Assembly (NCBI GenBank): GCA_963733065.1
Contig: CAVTBT010000001.1
Coordinates: forward strand, 1-64,000
Direction: 5' to 3'
Length of the DNA stretch: 64,000 nucleotides
DNA from: CAVTBT01 sp963733065
Lineage (GTDB): Bacteria; Actinomycetota; Thermoleophilia; Gaiellales; Gaiellaceae
A program made the translations under genes and the position numbers. Every line of letters starts with the position of its first letter. The first letter of the stretch is position 1. The notes beneath the pieces are model-generated. The model was not told the origin of the DNA. It made no database searches and saw only the letters and a list, made by a program, of their open reading frames with translations. Below are positions 38,119 to 45,598 of the stretch, piece by piece.

Positions 38119-38709
38119 TCAGGCGAGCGCGTCGAGGTGCCGCGACAGGATCTCGACCTGCCGCTCCGGCGTCGTGGTCTCGGGATCGACGGTGGCGTGC
38201 ATCGCGAGCCCGTCGATGAGCGCGTGCAGCCGCTCGGCCTCGTAGGGGACATCGAGCGTGGGTCGTGCCTCGCCGTGGGCGTGGAGCATCTCCACCGCCT
38301 GGCGGCACAACGCGCGCACCTGGGCGTGGGTCTGGGCGCGCAGCGGCTCTAGGCGCTGGTCGAGGCGCGCCCGCGCGGCGAACGCGAGCCAGACGTCGAA
38401 GATGGCACGTGTCTCGGGGTCGAGGACGAGCAGGCTGTGCAGGCGCCGCTCGACGACGTCCCGGATCTCGCCCGGGACGCCGGGGCCGGCGGCCGCCACT
38501 CGACGTGCGACTTCGTCGACGATGAGCTGCATCGCGAAGGCCAGAAGCTCCGACTGGGTGGGGAAGACGTGCCGCAGCGATCCCGCCGAGACGCCCGCCT
38601 CGGCCGCCACTTTCCGGACGGACGCTGCCTCGATCCCGTCGCGCAGGACGACCCGCCACAGGGCCTCGCCGAGCTCGCGGCGGCGCAGCTGATTGTCGAT
38701 CCTTGCCAC
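38119..38709 (-). CDS. TetR family repressor
   Basis: 196 residues. The N-terminal helix-turn-helix (IEAASVRKVAAEAGVSAGSL then RHVFPTQSELLAFAM) is of the TetR type, and the C-terminal part is a BetI-like ligand domain (TRAIFDVWLAFAARARLDQR). It starts at GTG, 10 bases from a perfect inverted repeat, and is divergent from a three-gene membrane-protein operon flanked by a second copy. It therefore should repress itself and that operon and release on binding an unknown ligand. Confidence 0.9.
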   Translation of the reverse strand: MARIDNQLRRRELGEALWRVVLRDGIEAASVRKVAAEAGVSAGSLRHVFPTQSELLAFAMQLIVDEVARRVAAAGPGVPGEIRDVVERRLHSLLVLDPETRAIFDVWLAFAARARLDQRLEPLRAQTHAQVRALCRQAVEMLHAHGEARPTLDVPYEAERLHALIDGLAMHATVDPETTTPERQVEILSRHLDALA

Positions 38710-38719
38710 CGCTGCACTT

Positions 38720-38735
38720 TAGTACGCTCGTACTA
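38720..38735. promoter_or_regulatory. TetR operator 1 (perfect inverted repeat)
   Basis: TAGTACG-ct-CGTACTA, a perfect 7-2-7 palindrome of 16 bases, 10 bases upstream of the tetR start. Half-sites of this size and spacing are typical for TetR dimers. Confidence 0.75.
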
Positions 38736-38797
38736 GCCGTACCTCGAGACGCCAGTCGACCGCACGCCGGCGCGGTCTGCAGCTTGTCATCATCGTT

Positions 38798-38813
38798 TAG
38801 CACACCCGTACTA
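38798..38813. promoter_or_regulatory. TetR operator 2 (imperfect copy)
   Basis: TAGCACACCCGTACTA matches operator 1 at 12 of 16 positions, with the right half-site (CGTACTA) intact. It lies 18 bases upstream of the GTG of the divergent operon, so occupancy would block that promoter. Confidence 0.65.
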
Positions 38814-38831
38814 GACGATGGAGGAACTGCC

Positions 38832-39050
38832 GTGAGCTCTGATCTTCGAACCAACGTTCCCGGGCTTCGCCCGGACGAACGGAGCCGGTGGGCGCCCTGG
38901 TGGGTCTACGCGTTGGTCGTCGTGCCGGCAAACCTCGCGAAGGAGCAGCTCCTTCCCGACGACTCGGCGTGGTGGCTGCGCGCCGTCCTGACCGCGGCCG
39001 TGCTGGCGGCGGGCATCGCGCTCGTCACGGCGGTCCACCGCCGCGCATGA
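38832..39050 (+). CDS. Small membrane protein, TetR-controlled operon gene 1
   Basis: 72 residues starting GTG with GGAGGAACTGCC upstream. Two hydrophobic helices are seen (WVYALVVVPANLA and WWLRAVLTAAVLAAGIALVT) around a short polar loop. No family recognised. Its stop overlaps the start of the next gene (ATGA), and it opens an operon that faces the tetR gene across two operators. Confidence 0.75.
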   Translation: MSSDLRTNVPGLRPDERSRWAPWWVYALVVVPANLAKEQLLPDDSAWWLRAVLTAAVLAAGIALVTAVHRRA

Positions 39051-39583
39051 TCGCGCTCGTCGTCGCCGCCGAGGCCGCCTTCTGGCTGATCCTGGTCGCC
39101 GGCCTCCTCGCGCGGTATCCGCTGGGACGGCCGCGGTTGGGCATGGCACTGCTGGTCGCGACGCCCTTCGTCGACCTCGCCCTGCTCGCGGCGACGACGA
39201 TCGACCTGCGGCGCGGCGGCGAGGCGGCTTTCGCCCACGCCCTGGCGGCCGTCTACATCGGCGTCTCGGTCGCGTGGGGCGGGCGGATCGTGAGCTGGGC
39301 GGACGCCCGCTTCGCCCACCGCTTTGCAGGCGGGCCGCCGCCGGAGCCCGCTCCGCGCACCGGACGCGCGCACGCCGCCCGTCAGCGGGCCGAATGGCTT
39401 CGCCACCTGCTCGCCTGGGCGGTGGGCACCGCGCTCCTCGGCCTCGGCGTGCTGGTCGTGGGAGACCTCGACCGGACGATGGCGCTGCTGAACGTCGCCG
39501 CGCTGTGGACGATCGTGCTGGCCGTCGATTTCGCGATCTCGTTCAGCTACACGCTGTGGCCGCGGCGGGCGAGCGAGACATGA
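39047..39583 (+). CDS. Polytopic membrane protein, TetR-controlled operon gene 2
   Basis: 178 residues, ATG overlapping the previous stop. Five hydrophobic segments are visible (MIALVVAAEAAFWLILVAGL, LGMALLVATPFVDLALLAA, AVYIGVSVAWGG, HLLAWAVGTALLGLGVLVVG, LNVAALWTIVLAVDFAISFS). A polar loop at 100-125 lies on one side. It resembles short YmcC-like or two-gene efflux-type membrane proteins often found with TetR genes, but I cannot name the family. It probably acts in the membrane together with gene 1 and gene 3. Confidence 0.8.
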   Translation: MIALVVAAEAAFWLILVAGLLARYPLGRPRLGMALLVATPFVDLALLAATTIDLRRGGEAAFAHALAAVYIGVSVAWGGRIVSWADARFAHRFAGGPPPEPAPRTGRAHAARQRAEWLRHLLAWAVGTALLGLGVLVVGDLDRTMALLNVAALWTIVLAVDFAISFSYTLWPRRASET

Positions 39584-39825
39584 TCCGCCGCTGGCATCCC
39601 GTCCGCCCGACCTGGCCGGCCGCGGCGGTGGCGCTCTACGTGCTCGCCGTGGCGGCGATGCTCGGGGCAGCGCTCTCGCTCGGCGGAGGCGCGTCGGGGC
39701 CGGCCCGCTGGGTCGTGATCGTGGTGCCGGTCCTGCTCGTCGCGTCGGCGAGCCACCTCGTCCAGCGCGCGGAGGGCGCGGCCCGCCGGTCCCGGCGGGC
39801 GAAGAGCGGAGGGGGAGGGATTTGA
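39580..39825 (+). CDS. Small membrane protein, TetR-controlled operon gene 3
   Basis: 81 residues, ATG overlapping the previous stop (ATGA). Two hydrophobic helices (AAVALYVLAVAAMLGAALSL, WVVIVVPVLLVASASHLV) are followed by a basic tail RAEGAARRSRRAKSGGGGI. Its last six codons overlap the 3' end of tRNA-Ser(CGA) on the other strand, so the true stop could be earlier in related strains. Function unknown. Confidence 0.6.
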   Translation: MIRRWHPVRPTWPAAAVALYVLAVAAMLGAALSLGGGASGPARWVVIVVPVLLVASASHLVQRAEGAARRSRRAKSGGGGI

Positions 39826-39893
39826 ACCCTCGAGGGACTTGCGCCCCTAACGGTTTTCGAGACCGCCCCGTTCGGCCGCTCCGGCACCCCTCC
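39807..39893 (-). tRNA. tRNA-Ser(CGA)
   Basis: On the minus strand GGAGGGG/CCCCTCC acceptor arms with discriminator G, a long variable arm, and anticodon loop CTCGAAA giving anticodon CGA (reads TCG). T arm GAGGG-TTCAAAT-CCCTC. Confidence 0.95.
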
Positions 39894-39922
39894 GTGGCGG
39901 GCGCAGCGTAGCCCAACTACAG

Positions 39923-39946
39923 AAACAGGCCCGAGCGGGCCTGTTT
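39923..39946 (-). terminator. Rho-independent terminator behind tRNA-Ser(GCT)
   Basis: AAACAGGCCC-gctc-GGGCCTGTTT on the minus strand, a perfect 10-bp stem ending in TTT, placed 3 bases after the tRNA. Because it is symmetrical it can also act on the plus strand. Confidence 0.75.
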
Positions 39947-39949
39947 CCA

Positions 39950-40040
39950 CGGAGAAGGAGGGATTCGAACCCTCGATGGAAGCATTCACCCCCATAACGC
40001 CTTAGCAGGGCGCCGCCTTCAGCCACTCGGCCACTTCTCC
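39950..40040 (-). tRNA. tRNA-Ser(GCT)
   Basis: On the minus strand GGAGAAG/CTTCTCC acceptor arms with discriminator G. Anticodon loop CTGCTAA gives anticodon GCT, which reads AGC and AGT. A long variable arm (ATGGGGGTGAATGCTTCCAT) and the T arm GAGGG-TTCGAAT-CCCTC complete it. It is the upstream member of a pair with tRNA-Ser(CGA). Confidence 0.95.
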
Positions 40041-40331
40041 GAGGTCGGCCATGGTATCGAACCGCCTGGTCGGGAAATCACCCTTCCGAGGCATGGCACG
40101 AGGGGGAGGCTCGGTAATGCTAGGCGGGCCGGTTCTCCCCCCTCACATCCGGCATCTGCGGCGCCCGTTCTGCGGCTTACAGAGCGGGCGCTTCGCTTTG
40201 AGGGGCCGAATCGCACGTCCGCGACGTCAGGCCTCCCGCGGCCGCGAAGCGGCCGCCTTCAGGGATTTGCGCGCTCGGAATCCGCGCGAGCGGTTCCGTG
40301 CGACGGCGAGCGGATTCCGAGCATGCGACGG

Positions 40332-40622
40332 CTAATCGTGAACGCGGGCGATGAGCTCACGACGGCGCAGCACCTTGACCTCGGCGCCGGCCAGGCGGAC
40401 GTCGAAGCCGACCTCCTTCGGGAACAGCACCTTGTCGCCCGGCTCCAGGCCGGGGGCGTCCGGGCCGGCTGCCGTGACGATGCCGGTGCGGCACTCCGTG
40501 ACGTTCGAGGCCGGGATGATGAGGCCGGTCCGGGTCTCGGTCTCCTCGTCGGTCGGCTGCACGACGAGATAGTCGTCGAGGGGCTCGAGCGAGAGGTCGA
40601 TCCGCTGAGGATCCTGGAGCAC
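40332..40622 (-). CDS. groS: GroES-type co-chaperonin
   Basis: 96 residues. PLDDYLVVQPTDEETETRTG then LIIPASNVTECRTGIVTAAG and DAPGLEPGDKVLFPKEVGFD are the Cpn10 roof and mobile-loop pattern. It caps GroEL during folding. No groEL gene is adjacent, so this is an isolated groES-like gene. The start is taken as the GTG at 40622; longer frames upstream are unsupported. Confidence 0.85.
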   Translation of the reverse strand: MLQDPQRIDLSLEPLDDYLVVQPTDEETETRTGLIIPASNVTECRTGIVTAAGPDAPGLEPGDKVLFPKEVGFDVRLAGAEVKVLRRRELIARVHD

Positions 40623-40739
40623 GGTTCTCTGACGATAACCGCAGATCGGCCGGATGTGGGGGTCGGCGCGGAACCGATGTGCCGCAGCGGGTGTACGAAG
40701 GGCGAAAGATCGCTTTGTGTCTACCCTGGGGTGGGAATT

Positions 40740-41229
40740 GTGCCAATCGGCTCTTTGAACGTGCTGACGAGGATCGCACTGTTGTCCGCGGCACTGGTGA
40801 TGTCGCTGCTGCTGGCGGGCGCCGCCGGCGCCAAGGGCCCGATCGCGGCCACCATCACCGGGCCTGGTCTCGCCTCGCCGCTCGAGGTGAGCTACAGGAA
40901 CGTCGAGTCCCGCGGCGCGATGCAGCAGCTGACAACCCACGGCGACTTCTTCCGGCAGGCGTTCACGTCGATCAAAGGCGGCCAAGCGCCGAAACGGCCG
41001 GCCGGCTCGCTCGGCCCTCGTTACGTCGTCGTGTACACGGTGCCCGGTCCACGCGGCAACAGCTTTCTGCGCCAGTACCTGTACCCGTACGCCACGGTCG
41101 GGGCAGTGACGTACATGCCGAAGGGTCAGCGCTTCTGGGGCACGCGTCGCACCCGCGGCGGCTGGAGTCGAGGCAGCCACGCAGCTCACGGATGCGCTCG
41201 TCGCAGCGGGCCTTCCTCCGCGCGCCTAG
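40740..41229 (+). CDS. Exported protein of unknown function, one frameshift
   Basis: About 162 residues once one inserted base near 41163 is removed. GGGGTGGGA precedes the GTG. Residues 10-34 are a signal peptide (IALLSAALVMSLLLAGAAGA). The mature part (IAATITGPGLASPLEVSYRN, later LGPRYVVVYTVPGPRGNSFL and LRQYLYPYATVGAVTYMPKG) appears compact and beta-rich. After the shift the C-terminus VEAATQLTDALVAAGLPPRA is recovered in the next frame. Not recognised. Confidence 0.65.
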
Positions 41230-41247
41230 ACACGCCACGCCGTCCGG

Positions 41248-41994
41248 CTAGAGGCGGCCGGCCTCCACGATGCGCTGCAGGAACTGCTGCGTGCGCTCCT
41301 CGCGGGGATTGGTGAAGATCTCCGCGGGCGGGCCCTGCTCGAGGATGACGCCGGCGTCGAGGAAGCAGACGCGGTTCGCGATGTCCCGGGCGAAGCCCAT
41401 CTCGTGCGTGGCGATCAGCATCGTCATCCCGCCCGCCGCGAGCTCGCGGATCACGTTCAGCACCTCGGCCACGAGCTCGGGATCGAGGGCGCTCGTCACC
41501 TCGTCGAGCAGCATCAGTCTGGGGCGCATGGCAAGCGCGCGCACGATCGCCACCCGCTGCTGCTGCCCGCCGGACAGGCGGTCCGGGTACTCGCGGGCCT
41601 TGTCCGCCAGGCCGAAGCGCTCGAGCAGCTCGAGTGCCTCGTCCTCGGACTGGCGGCCCTTGAGCCCGAGCACCTCGCGTGGCGCCAGCGTCACGTTGCG
41701 GAGCACGCTCATGTGCGGGAAGAGGTTGAAGGCCTGGAAGACGATGCCGATCCGGCGCCGCACGTCGTTCACGTTCACGCCCCGGCCCGTGATCTCCCGG
41801 CCGTCGACCACGATCCGGCCGCCGTCCACCGGCTCGAGCAGGTTGACGCAGCGCAGGAGCGTCGACTTCCCGGAGCCCGACGCGCCGATCAGGCAGACGA
41901 CCTCGTGCTCGGCGACCGCGAGGTCGATGCCGCGCAGCACCTCGAGCTTGCCGAAGCTCTTGCGCAGGCCCTCGACGAGCAGCGCCTCGCTCAT
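41248..41994 (-). CDS. Polar amino-acid ABC transporter ATPase
   Basis: 248 residues. Walker A GASGSGKST (about 38), Q-loop in RIGIVFQAFNLFPHMSVLRN, signature LSGGQQQRVAIVRALAMRP, Walker B RLMLLDEVTSALDPELV and switch His in LIATHEMGFA are all present. Sequence type is GlnQ/HisP. It energises uptake through the permease encoded just upstream; the two genes overlap by 4 bases. The encoded set is binding protein, permease, ATPase in that order on the minus strand. Confidence 0.93.
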   Translation of the reverse strand: MSEALLVEGLRKSFGKLEVLRGIDLAVAEHEVVCLIGASGSGKSTLLRCVNLLEPVDGGRIVVDGREITGRGVNVNDVRRRIGIVFQAFNLFPHMSVLRNVTLAPREVLGLKGRQSEDEALELLERFGLADKAREYPDRLSGGQQQRVAIVRALAMRPRLMLLDEVTSALDPELVAEVLNVIRELAAGGMTMLIATHEMGFARDIANRVCFLDAGVILEQGPPAEIFTNPREERTQQFLQRIVEAGRL

Positions 41995-42829
41995 CGTGTC
42001 GCCAGCTGGCGGCGGCGGTCACGTGCGATCAGCCAGTCGGTCAAGCGGGCGAGTGGGATCGTGATCGCCACGAACAGCACGGCGGCGACGAGGTACGGCG
42101 TGAAGTTGAACGTGGCCGCCGCGTCGATCTGGGACTGGTTGAACGCCTCGATCGCGCCGAGCGTGCCGACGAGCGCCGTGTCCTTCTGCAGGCCGATGAA
42201 GTCGTTGAGGAGCGGCGGGATCACGCGGCGCACCGCCTGCGGAAGCACGACGAACCGAAGCGACTGCCCGTGCGAGAGCCCGAGCGAGCGCGCCGCGGCG
42301 TCCTGGCTCGGGTGCACCGAGTCGATGCCGGCGCGGTACACCTCGGAGACGTACGCGGTGTAGACGAGGACGAGCGACACGATCCCCCAGAAGACGACGT
42401 CCGTCGGCACGGCGTCGAGCTGCAGCGCCGGCGCCCCGAAGCCGAGCAGCGCGATCACGAGGATGGTCGGCACGCCGCGGAAGAAGTCGGCGTAGATGAT
42501 CGCCAGCGCACGCACGGGGAAGAAGACCGGCCCGCGGAGGCCGCGAAGCACGGCCAGGAACAGCGCGAAGACGAGGATGAACGCCTCGGCGATCAGGAAG
42601 ATCTTGACGTTGAGCTTGAAGGCCTCGGCGATCTCGGGGAACGAGTCCTTGAAGACGCCCCAGTCGAAGAAGGTCCGCTTGACCTCGTCCCAGCCGGGGC
42701 TGCGCGTGACGAGAACAGCGAGCGCGACGGCGAAGACGGCCGTGCTGACGAGCGCGATGGCGACGGTCCGGCCGGGACCGCCGCCGCCGCTTACACCCAG
42801 GATCTTCGAGCCGCGCTCGTCCAGCGCAC
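41991..42829 (-). CDS. Polar amino-acid ABC transporter permease, frameshifted near start
   Basis: About 279 residues. The intact frame from 42551 carries AIIYADFFRGVPTILVIALL, DVVFWGIVSLVLVYTAYVSE and the EAA loop GIDSVHPSQDAAARSLGLSH. Upstream, codons for DERGSKILGVS and VAIALVSTAVFAVALAVLVT run on in that frame but lack an ATG or GTG. The GTG at 42829 (overlapping the binding-protein stop as TAGTG) is in another frame; restoring one base near 42822 joins them, and the span is one base short of a multiple of three. It forms the membrane channel with the ATPase. Confidence 0.8.
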
Positions 42830-43707
42830 TACTTCAGCTCGGGCGCACCCGTCGCCTTGCGCAGCCAGATGCGCTCCAGCGTCCGGATGGTGCCGTTCGC
42901 CCGCAGCCGCGCGATGGCCTTGTTCACGCAGCCGACGAGCGGGTTGCCCTTCTGGAAGAGGGCGCCGAAGTGCTCGCCGCCCGGCACGCGCGGCAGCTGG
43001 CCGAGCACCTTCGAGTTCTCCACCTGTGCCGCGGTGACGATGAAGCCCGTCGGCACGTCGACCACGAGCCCGTCGATCTGGCCGTTCTTGAGCGCGGTGA
43101 TCGCCCCGATGTTCTGCGGGAACGCCGACGGCTTCTGGTCGGGCTTGATGTGGTTGACGATGTACTGGTAGCTCGTCGTGCCGACCTGCGCGCCGAGCTT
43201 GTACTTCCGCAGGCCGGCGACGCCTCGCACTGATGCGATCGGCTTCCCTTTCAGCACTACGACGCCCTGACGCACGTCGTAGTACGAGGCGCTGAACGAC
43301 ACGCCCCGGGCGCGCACCGGCGAGTACGAAATCTGGTTCACGTCGAAGTCGAACGGCTTGCGGCCCGGCGCGATGGCCCGGTTGAACGGGACGTACGCCC
43401 ACCGCACCTCGTCGCGCGTGAAGCCGAGCTGCCTGGCGACGGCGTAGACGAAGGCGGACTCGTACCCCTTGCCGCTGCGCGGGTCGCTGAACTTCCACGG
43501 GCTCTTCTCCGCGCCGCCGAACCACGGGGGATACGCGGGGTTGTCGGTGCCGACCGTGAGTTGCCCTTCCTCGACGAGGTCGAGGCTGTCCTTGGCGCAG
43601 CCCGGGATGGCCGCTGTCGCGGCTGGACGGGCCGTGCCGCCGGTCGCGACGGCAACGACGACGAGTGCGGGCACGAGCGCCGCGAGTGCGAGCAAGACCT
43701 TGCGCAT
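42829..43707 (-). CDS. Polar amino-acid ABC transporter substrate-binding protein (SBP_bac_3)
   Basis: 292 residues with a signal peptide (VLLALAALVPALVVVAVATG). The fold-3 pattern is clear: LVEEGQLTVGTDNPAYPPWF, GKGYESAFVYAVARQLGF, VNQISYSPVRARGVSFSASY and GAQVGTTSYQYIVNHIK. It should bind an amino acid outside the membrane and hand it to the permease encoded next. First gene of a three-gene transporter operon; divergent from the LigD-type gene. Confidence 0.92.
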   Translation of the reverse strand: MRKVLLALAALVPALVVVAVATGGTARPAATAAIPGCAKDSLDLVEEGQLTVGTDNPAYPPWFGGAEKSPWKFSDPRSGKGYESAFVYAVARQLGFTRDEVRWAYVPFNRAIAPGRKPFDFDVNQISYSPVRARGVSFSASYYDVRQGVVVLKGKPIASVRGVAGLRKYKLGAQVGTTSYQYIVNHIKPDQKPSAFPQNIGAITALKNGQIDGLVVDVPTGFIVTAAQVENSKVLGQLPRVPGGEHFGALFQKGNPLVGCVNKAIARLRANGTIRTLERIWLRKATGAPELK

Positions 43708-43802
43708 ACGAGAACCCTCCGTGGAACGACGTGATCCGGGCGAGCCGCGAGCCTACCATTACTTCAGTTCGGAAAGCATTGGGCAGGCAGTAGCGTTACG
43801 CG

Positions 43803-44819
43803 ATGGCCTCGCCGGCGATCGAGCTCGAGATCGGAGGGCGTTCCGTCCGCGTCTCCAACCCGGACAAGGTGCTCTTTCCGACCCGCGGCGAGACGAAGCG
43901 CGACCTCGTCGAGTACTACCTGGCCGTCGGGGAGGGCATCGTCCGCGCCCTCTACGAGCGGCCCACGCAGCTGCGCCGCTTCCCGGACGGGGTCGAGGGC
44001 GAGCAGATCTACCAGAAGCGCGTGCCCGAGAAGCGGCCGGACTGGATCGAGGTGGCGCGCGTCACGTTTCCGTCGGGACGGCACGCGGACGAGCTGTGCG
44101 TCACGGAGGTGGCCCAGGTCGCGTGGGCCGCGAACCTCGCCGTGGTCGACTTCCATCCGTGGCCCTCACGCCGTCGGGACACGGAACGGCCTGACGAGCT
44201 GCGCATCGACGTCGACCCGCAGCCGGGGACGTCGTTCGAGGACGGCAAGCGCGTGGCGGCGCTCGTCCGCGAGGTGCTGGACGAGATCGGCTACACCGGC
44301 TGGCCCAAGACCTCGGGCAACCGCGGCATCCACATCGCCTGCCGAATCGAGCCGAATTGGGAGTTCCCGGTCGTGCGCCGCGCCGCGCTCGCGTTCGCGC
44401 GCGAGGTGGAGCGGCGTCTGCCGACGCTCGTCACGACGGCCTGGTGGAAGGAAGAGCGGGGCGAGCGTGTGTTCATCGACTACAACCAGAACGCTCGCGA
44501 CCGGACGATCGCGTCGGCGTACTCGGTGCGCGGCCGTGCCGATGCGACCGTCTCCGCTCCCGTGACCTGGGACGAGCTTCCGGATGTCGAGACCGAGGAC
44601 TTCACGATGGCGACGATGCCCGAGCGCTTCGCGCGGCTCGGCGACGTGCAGGCGGGCATCGACGACGCCGTCTCCGACCTGCGCGTCCTGCTCGAGTGGG
44701 TGGAGCGTGAGGAGCGCGAAGGCGTCGGCGAGGCGCCCTACCCGCCGAACTTCCCCAAGATGCCCGGCGAGCCGCCGCGGGTGCAGCCCTCCCGCGCGCG
44801 TCGTGTAAAGGAGACTTGA
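43803..44819 (+). CDS. LigD-type NHEJ polymerase/primase domain protein
   Basis: 338 residues of the archaeo-eukaryotic primase-like PolDom that is part of bacterial LigD. Catalytic Asp pair in DELRIDVDPQ (136, 138), His in SGNRGIHIACR (177), and the DYNQNARDRTIASAYSVRGR motif are present. It fills gaps at broken DNA ends with ribo- or deoxynucleotides. Here the polymerase is a separate protein and a matching ATP-dependent ligase is encoded 1.8 kb away; no Ku or 3'-phosphoesterase gene lies in the window. The stop overlaps the -35 box of the next operon. Confidence 0.93.
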   Translation: MASPAIELEIGGRSVRVSNPDKVLFPTRGETKRDLVEYYLAVGEGIVRALYERPTQLRRFPDGVEGEQIYQKRVPEKRPDWIEVARVTFPSGRHADELCVTEVAQVAWAANLAVVDFHPWPSRRRDTERPDELRIDVDPQPGTSFEDGKRVAALVREVLDEIGYTGWPKTSGNRGIHIACRIEPNWEFPVVRRAALAFAREVERRLPTLVTTAWWKEERGERVFIDYNQNARDRTIASAYSVRGRADATVSAPVTWDELPDVETEDFTMATMPERFARLGDVQAGIDDAVSDLRVLLEWVEREEREGVGEAPYPPNFPKMPGEPPRVQPSRARRVKET

Positions 44820-44844
44820 CAGGCGGCTGATGTCAAGCTAACTT
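44816..44844 (+). promoter_or_regulatory. Sigma-70-type promoter of the XRE operon
   Basis: TTGACA at 44816-44821, a 17-base spacer, and TAACTT at 44839-44844, 36 bases before the first start codon. It is the clearest promoter I can see in the window. TTGACA also pairs with TGTCAA at 44831-44836, so a binding protein could sit inside the spacer. Confidence 0.7.
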
Positions 44845-44873
44845 TCCATGACAAGCAGACTTGACATGGAAGG
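44842..44873. promoter_or_regulatory. Inverted repeat operator over the XRE operon start region
   Basis: CTTTCCATGACAAG (44842-44855) and CTTGACATGGAAGG (44860-44873) are inverted copies matching at 12 of 14 positions around a 4-base centre. It overlaps the -10 box and reaches to just before the start codon. An XRE repressor is encoded in the operon, so autoregulation at this site is likely. Confidence 0.65.
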
Positions 44874-44880
44874 GAGCGAC

Positions 44881-45030
44881 ATGAGTCGACGAACGAAGAT
44901 CCTCGTTACCGCCGCCGCGGCGCTCGGCATCCTCGTCGCAGCGACGGCCGGCGGCGTTGGTGCCGCCACGGCGACCGCGATCGCGCTCGGGATCGCGTAC
45001 ACGTTGGAGACACGCGCGAGCTCCCGCTGA
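44881..45030 (+). CDS. 49-aa membrane peptide, XRE operon gene 1
   Basis: 49 residues starting ATG behind GGAAGGGAGCGAC; the upstream in-frame ATG lies inside the operator and is less likely. One or two hydrophobic helices (ILVTAAAALGILVAATAGGV, TATAIALGIAYTLE). Followed 1 base later by the XRE gene. Unknown role, perhaps sensing membrane state with the membrane protein downstream. Confidence 0.6.
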   Translation: MSRRTKILVTAAAALGILVAATAGGVGAATATAIALGIAYTLETRASSR

Positions 45031-45031
45031 C

Positions 45032-45226
45032 ATGCGGAACGACGTGCGCGAGCGGCGGGCGCAGCAGGGGCTCTCGCAGGCGCAGCTGGGCGAGGCGATG
45101 GCCGTCTCGCGGCAGACGATCAACTCGATCGAGACGGGCCGCTACATCCCGTCGCTGCCGCTGGCGATGTCGCTCGCGCGTTTCTTCGAGACAACCGTGG
45201 AGGAGATGTTCGGTGACGATGACTAA
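45032..45226 (+). CDS. XRE-type helix-turn-helix regulator
   Basis: 64 residues consisting almost wholly of a Cro/CI-type helix-turn-helix: RNDVRERRAQQGLSQAQLGE then AMAVSRQTINSIETGRYIPS and FFETTVEEMFGDDD. Short XRE proteins of this sort regulate a linked membrane protein gene in many actinobacteria and firmicutes. It overlaps that gene by 14 bases and probably binds the inverted repeat upstream of the operon. Confidence 0.9.
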   Translation: MRNDVRERRAQQGLSQAQLGEAMAVSRQTINSIETGRYIPSLPLAMSLARFFETTVEEMFGDDD

Positions 45227-45596
45227 GACGAAGTGGTTCATGCCGGGGTTCTCGCTCGCCATCGGGCTCGCCATGCTGACGGCGTTCTGGGTAGGCGGCG
45301 AGCCCGACGAGGGTGTGTGGGCGCTCGCGGTCATGGGCGTGCTGGCGGTCGGCTTCCTCGCGCTCGGGCGGTTCGACCTGGTGCGCGGCCTGCGCGGCGA
45401 CGGGCGCGACGAGTACTGGGAACGGATCGACATCCACGCGACGGCGATCGCCGGCCTGGTGACGATCACGTTGATCATCGGCATGTGCCTGTGGGAATGG
45501 GCGCACGGCCGCAGCGGCACCCCGTACACGCAACTCGGCGCCATCGCCGGCGTCGCGTACGTCCTCGCATTGGCCGTGCTCCGGTGGCGGAGCTGA
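45213..45596 (+). CDS. Integral membrane protein linked to XRE (DUF2178-like)
   Basis: 127 residues with GTG at 45213 or ATG at 45219. Four membrane helices (FSLAIGLAMLTAFWVGG, WALAVMGVLAVGFLALG, ATAIAGLVTITLIIGMCLWE, LGAIAGVAYVLALAVL). A loop GDGRDEYWERIDIHATA faces one side; RDEYWERID is reminiscent of DUF2178 proteins that are encoded beside short XRE regulators. Role unknown. Confidence 0.75.
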   Translation: MTMTKTKWFMPGFSLAIGLAMLTAFWVGGEPDEGVWALAVMGVLAVGFLALGRFDLVRGLRGDGRDEYWERIDIHATAIAGLVTITLIIGMCLWEWAHGRSGTPYTQLGAIAGVAYVLALAVLRWRS

Positions 45597-45598
45597 GC

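Noticed and set aside
40238..40256. GCGGCCGC-gaa-GCGGCCGC hairpin downstream of groES as a terminator
   Set aside because: Strong stem but no T-run, and its palindromic arms may simply reflect GC-rich sequence, so it was not listed as a feature.
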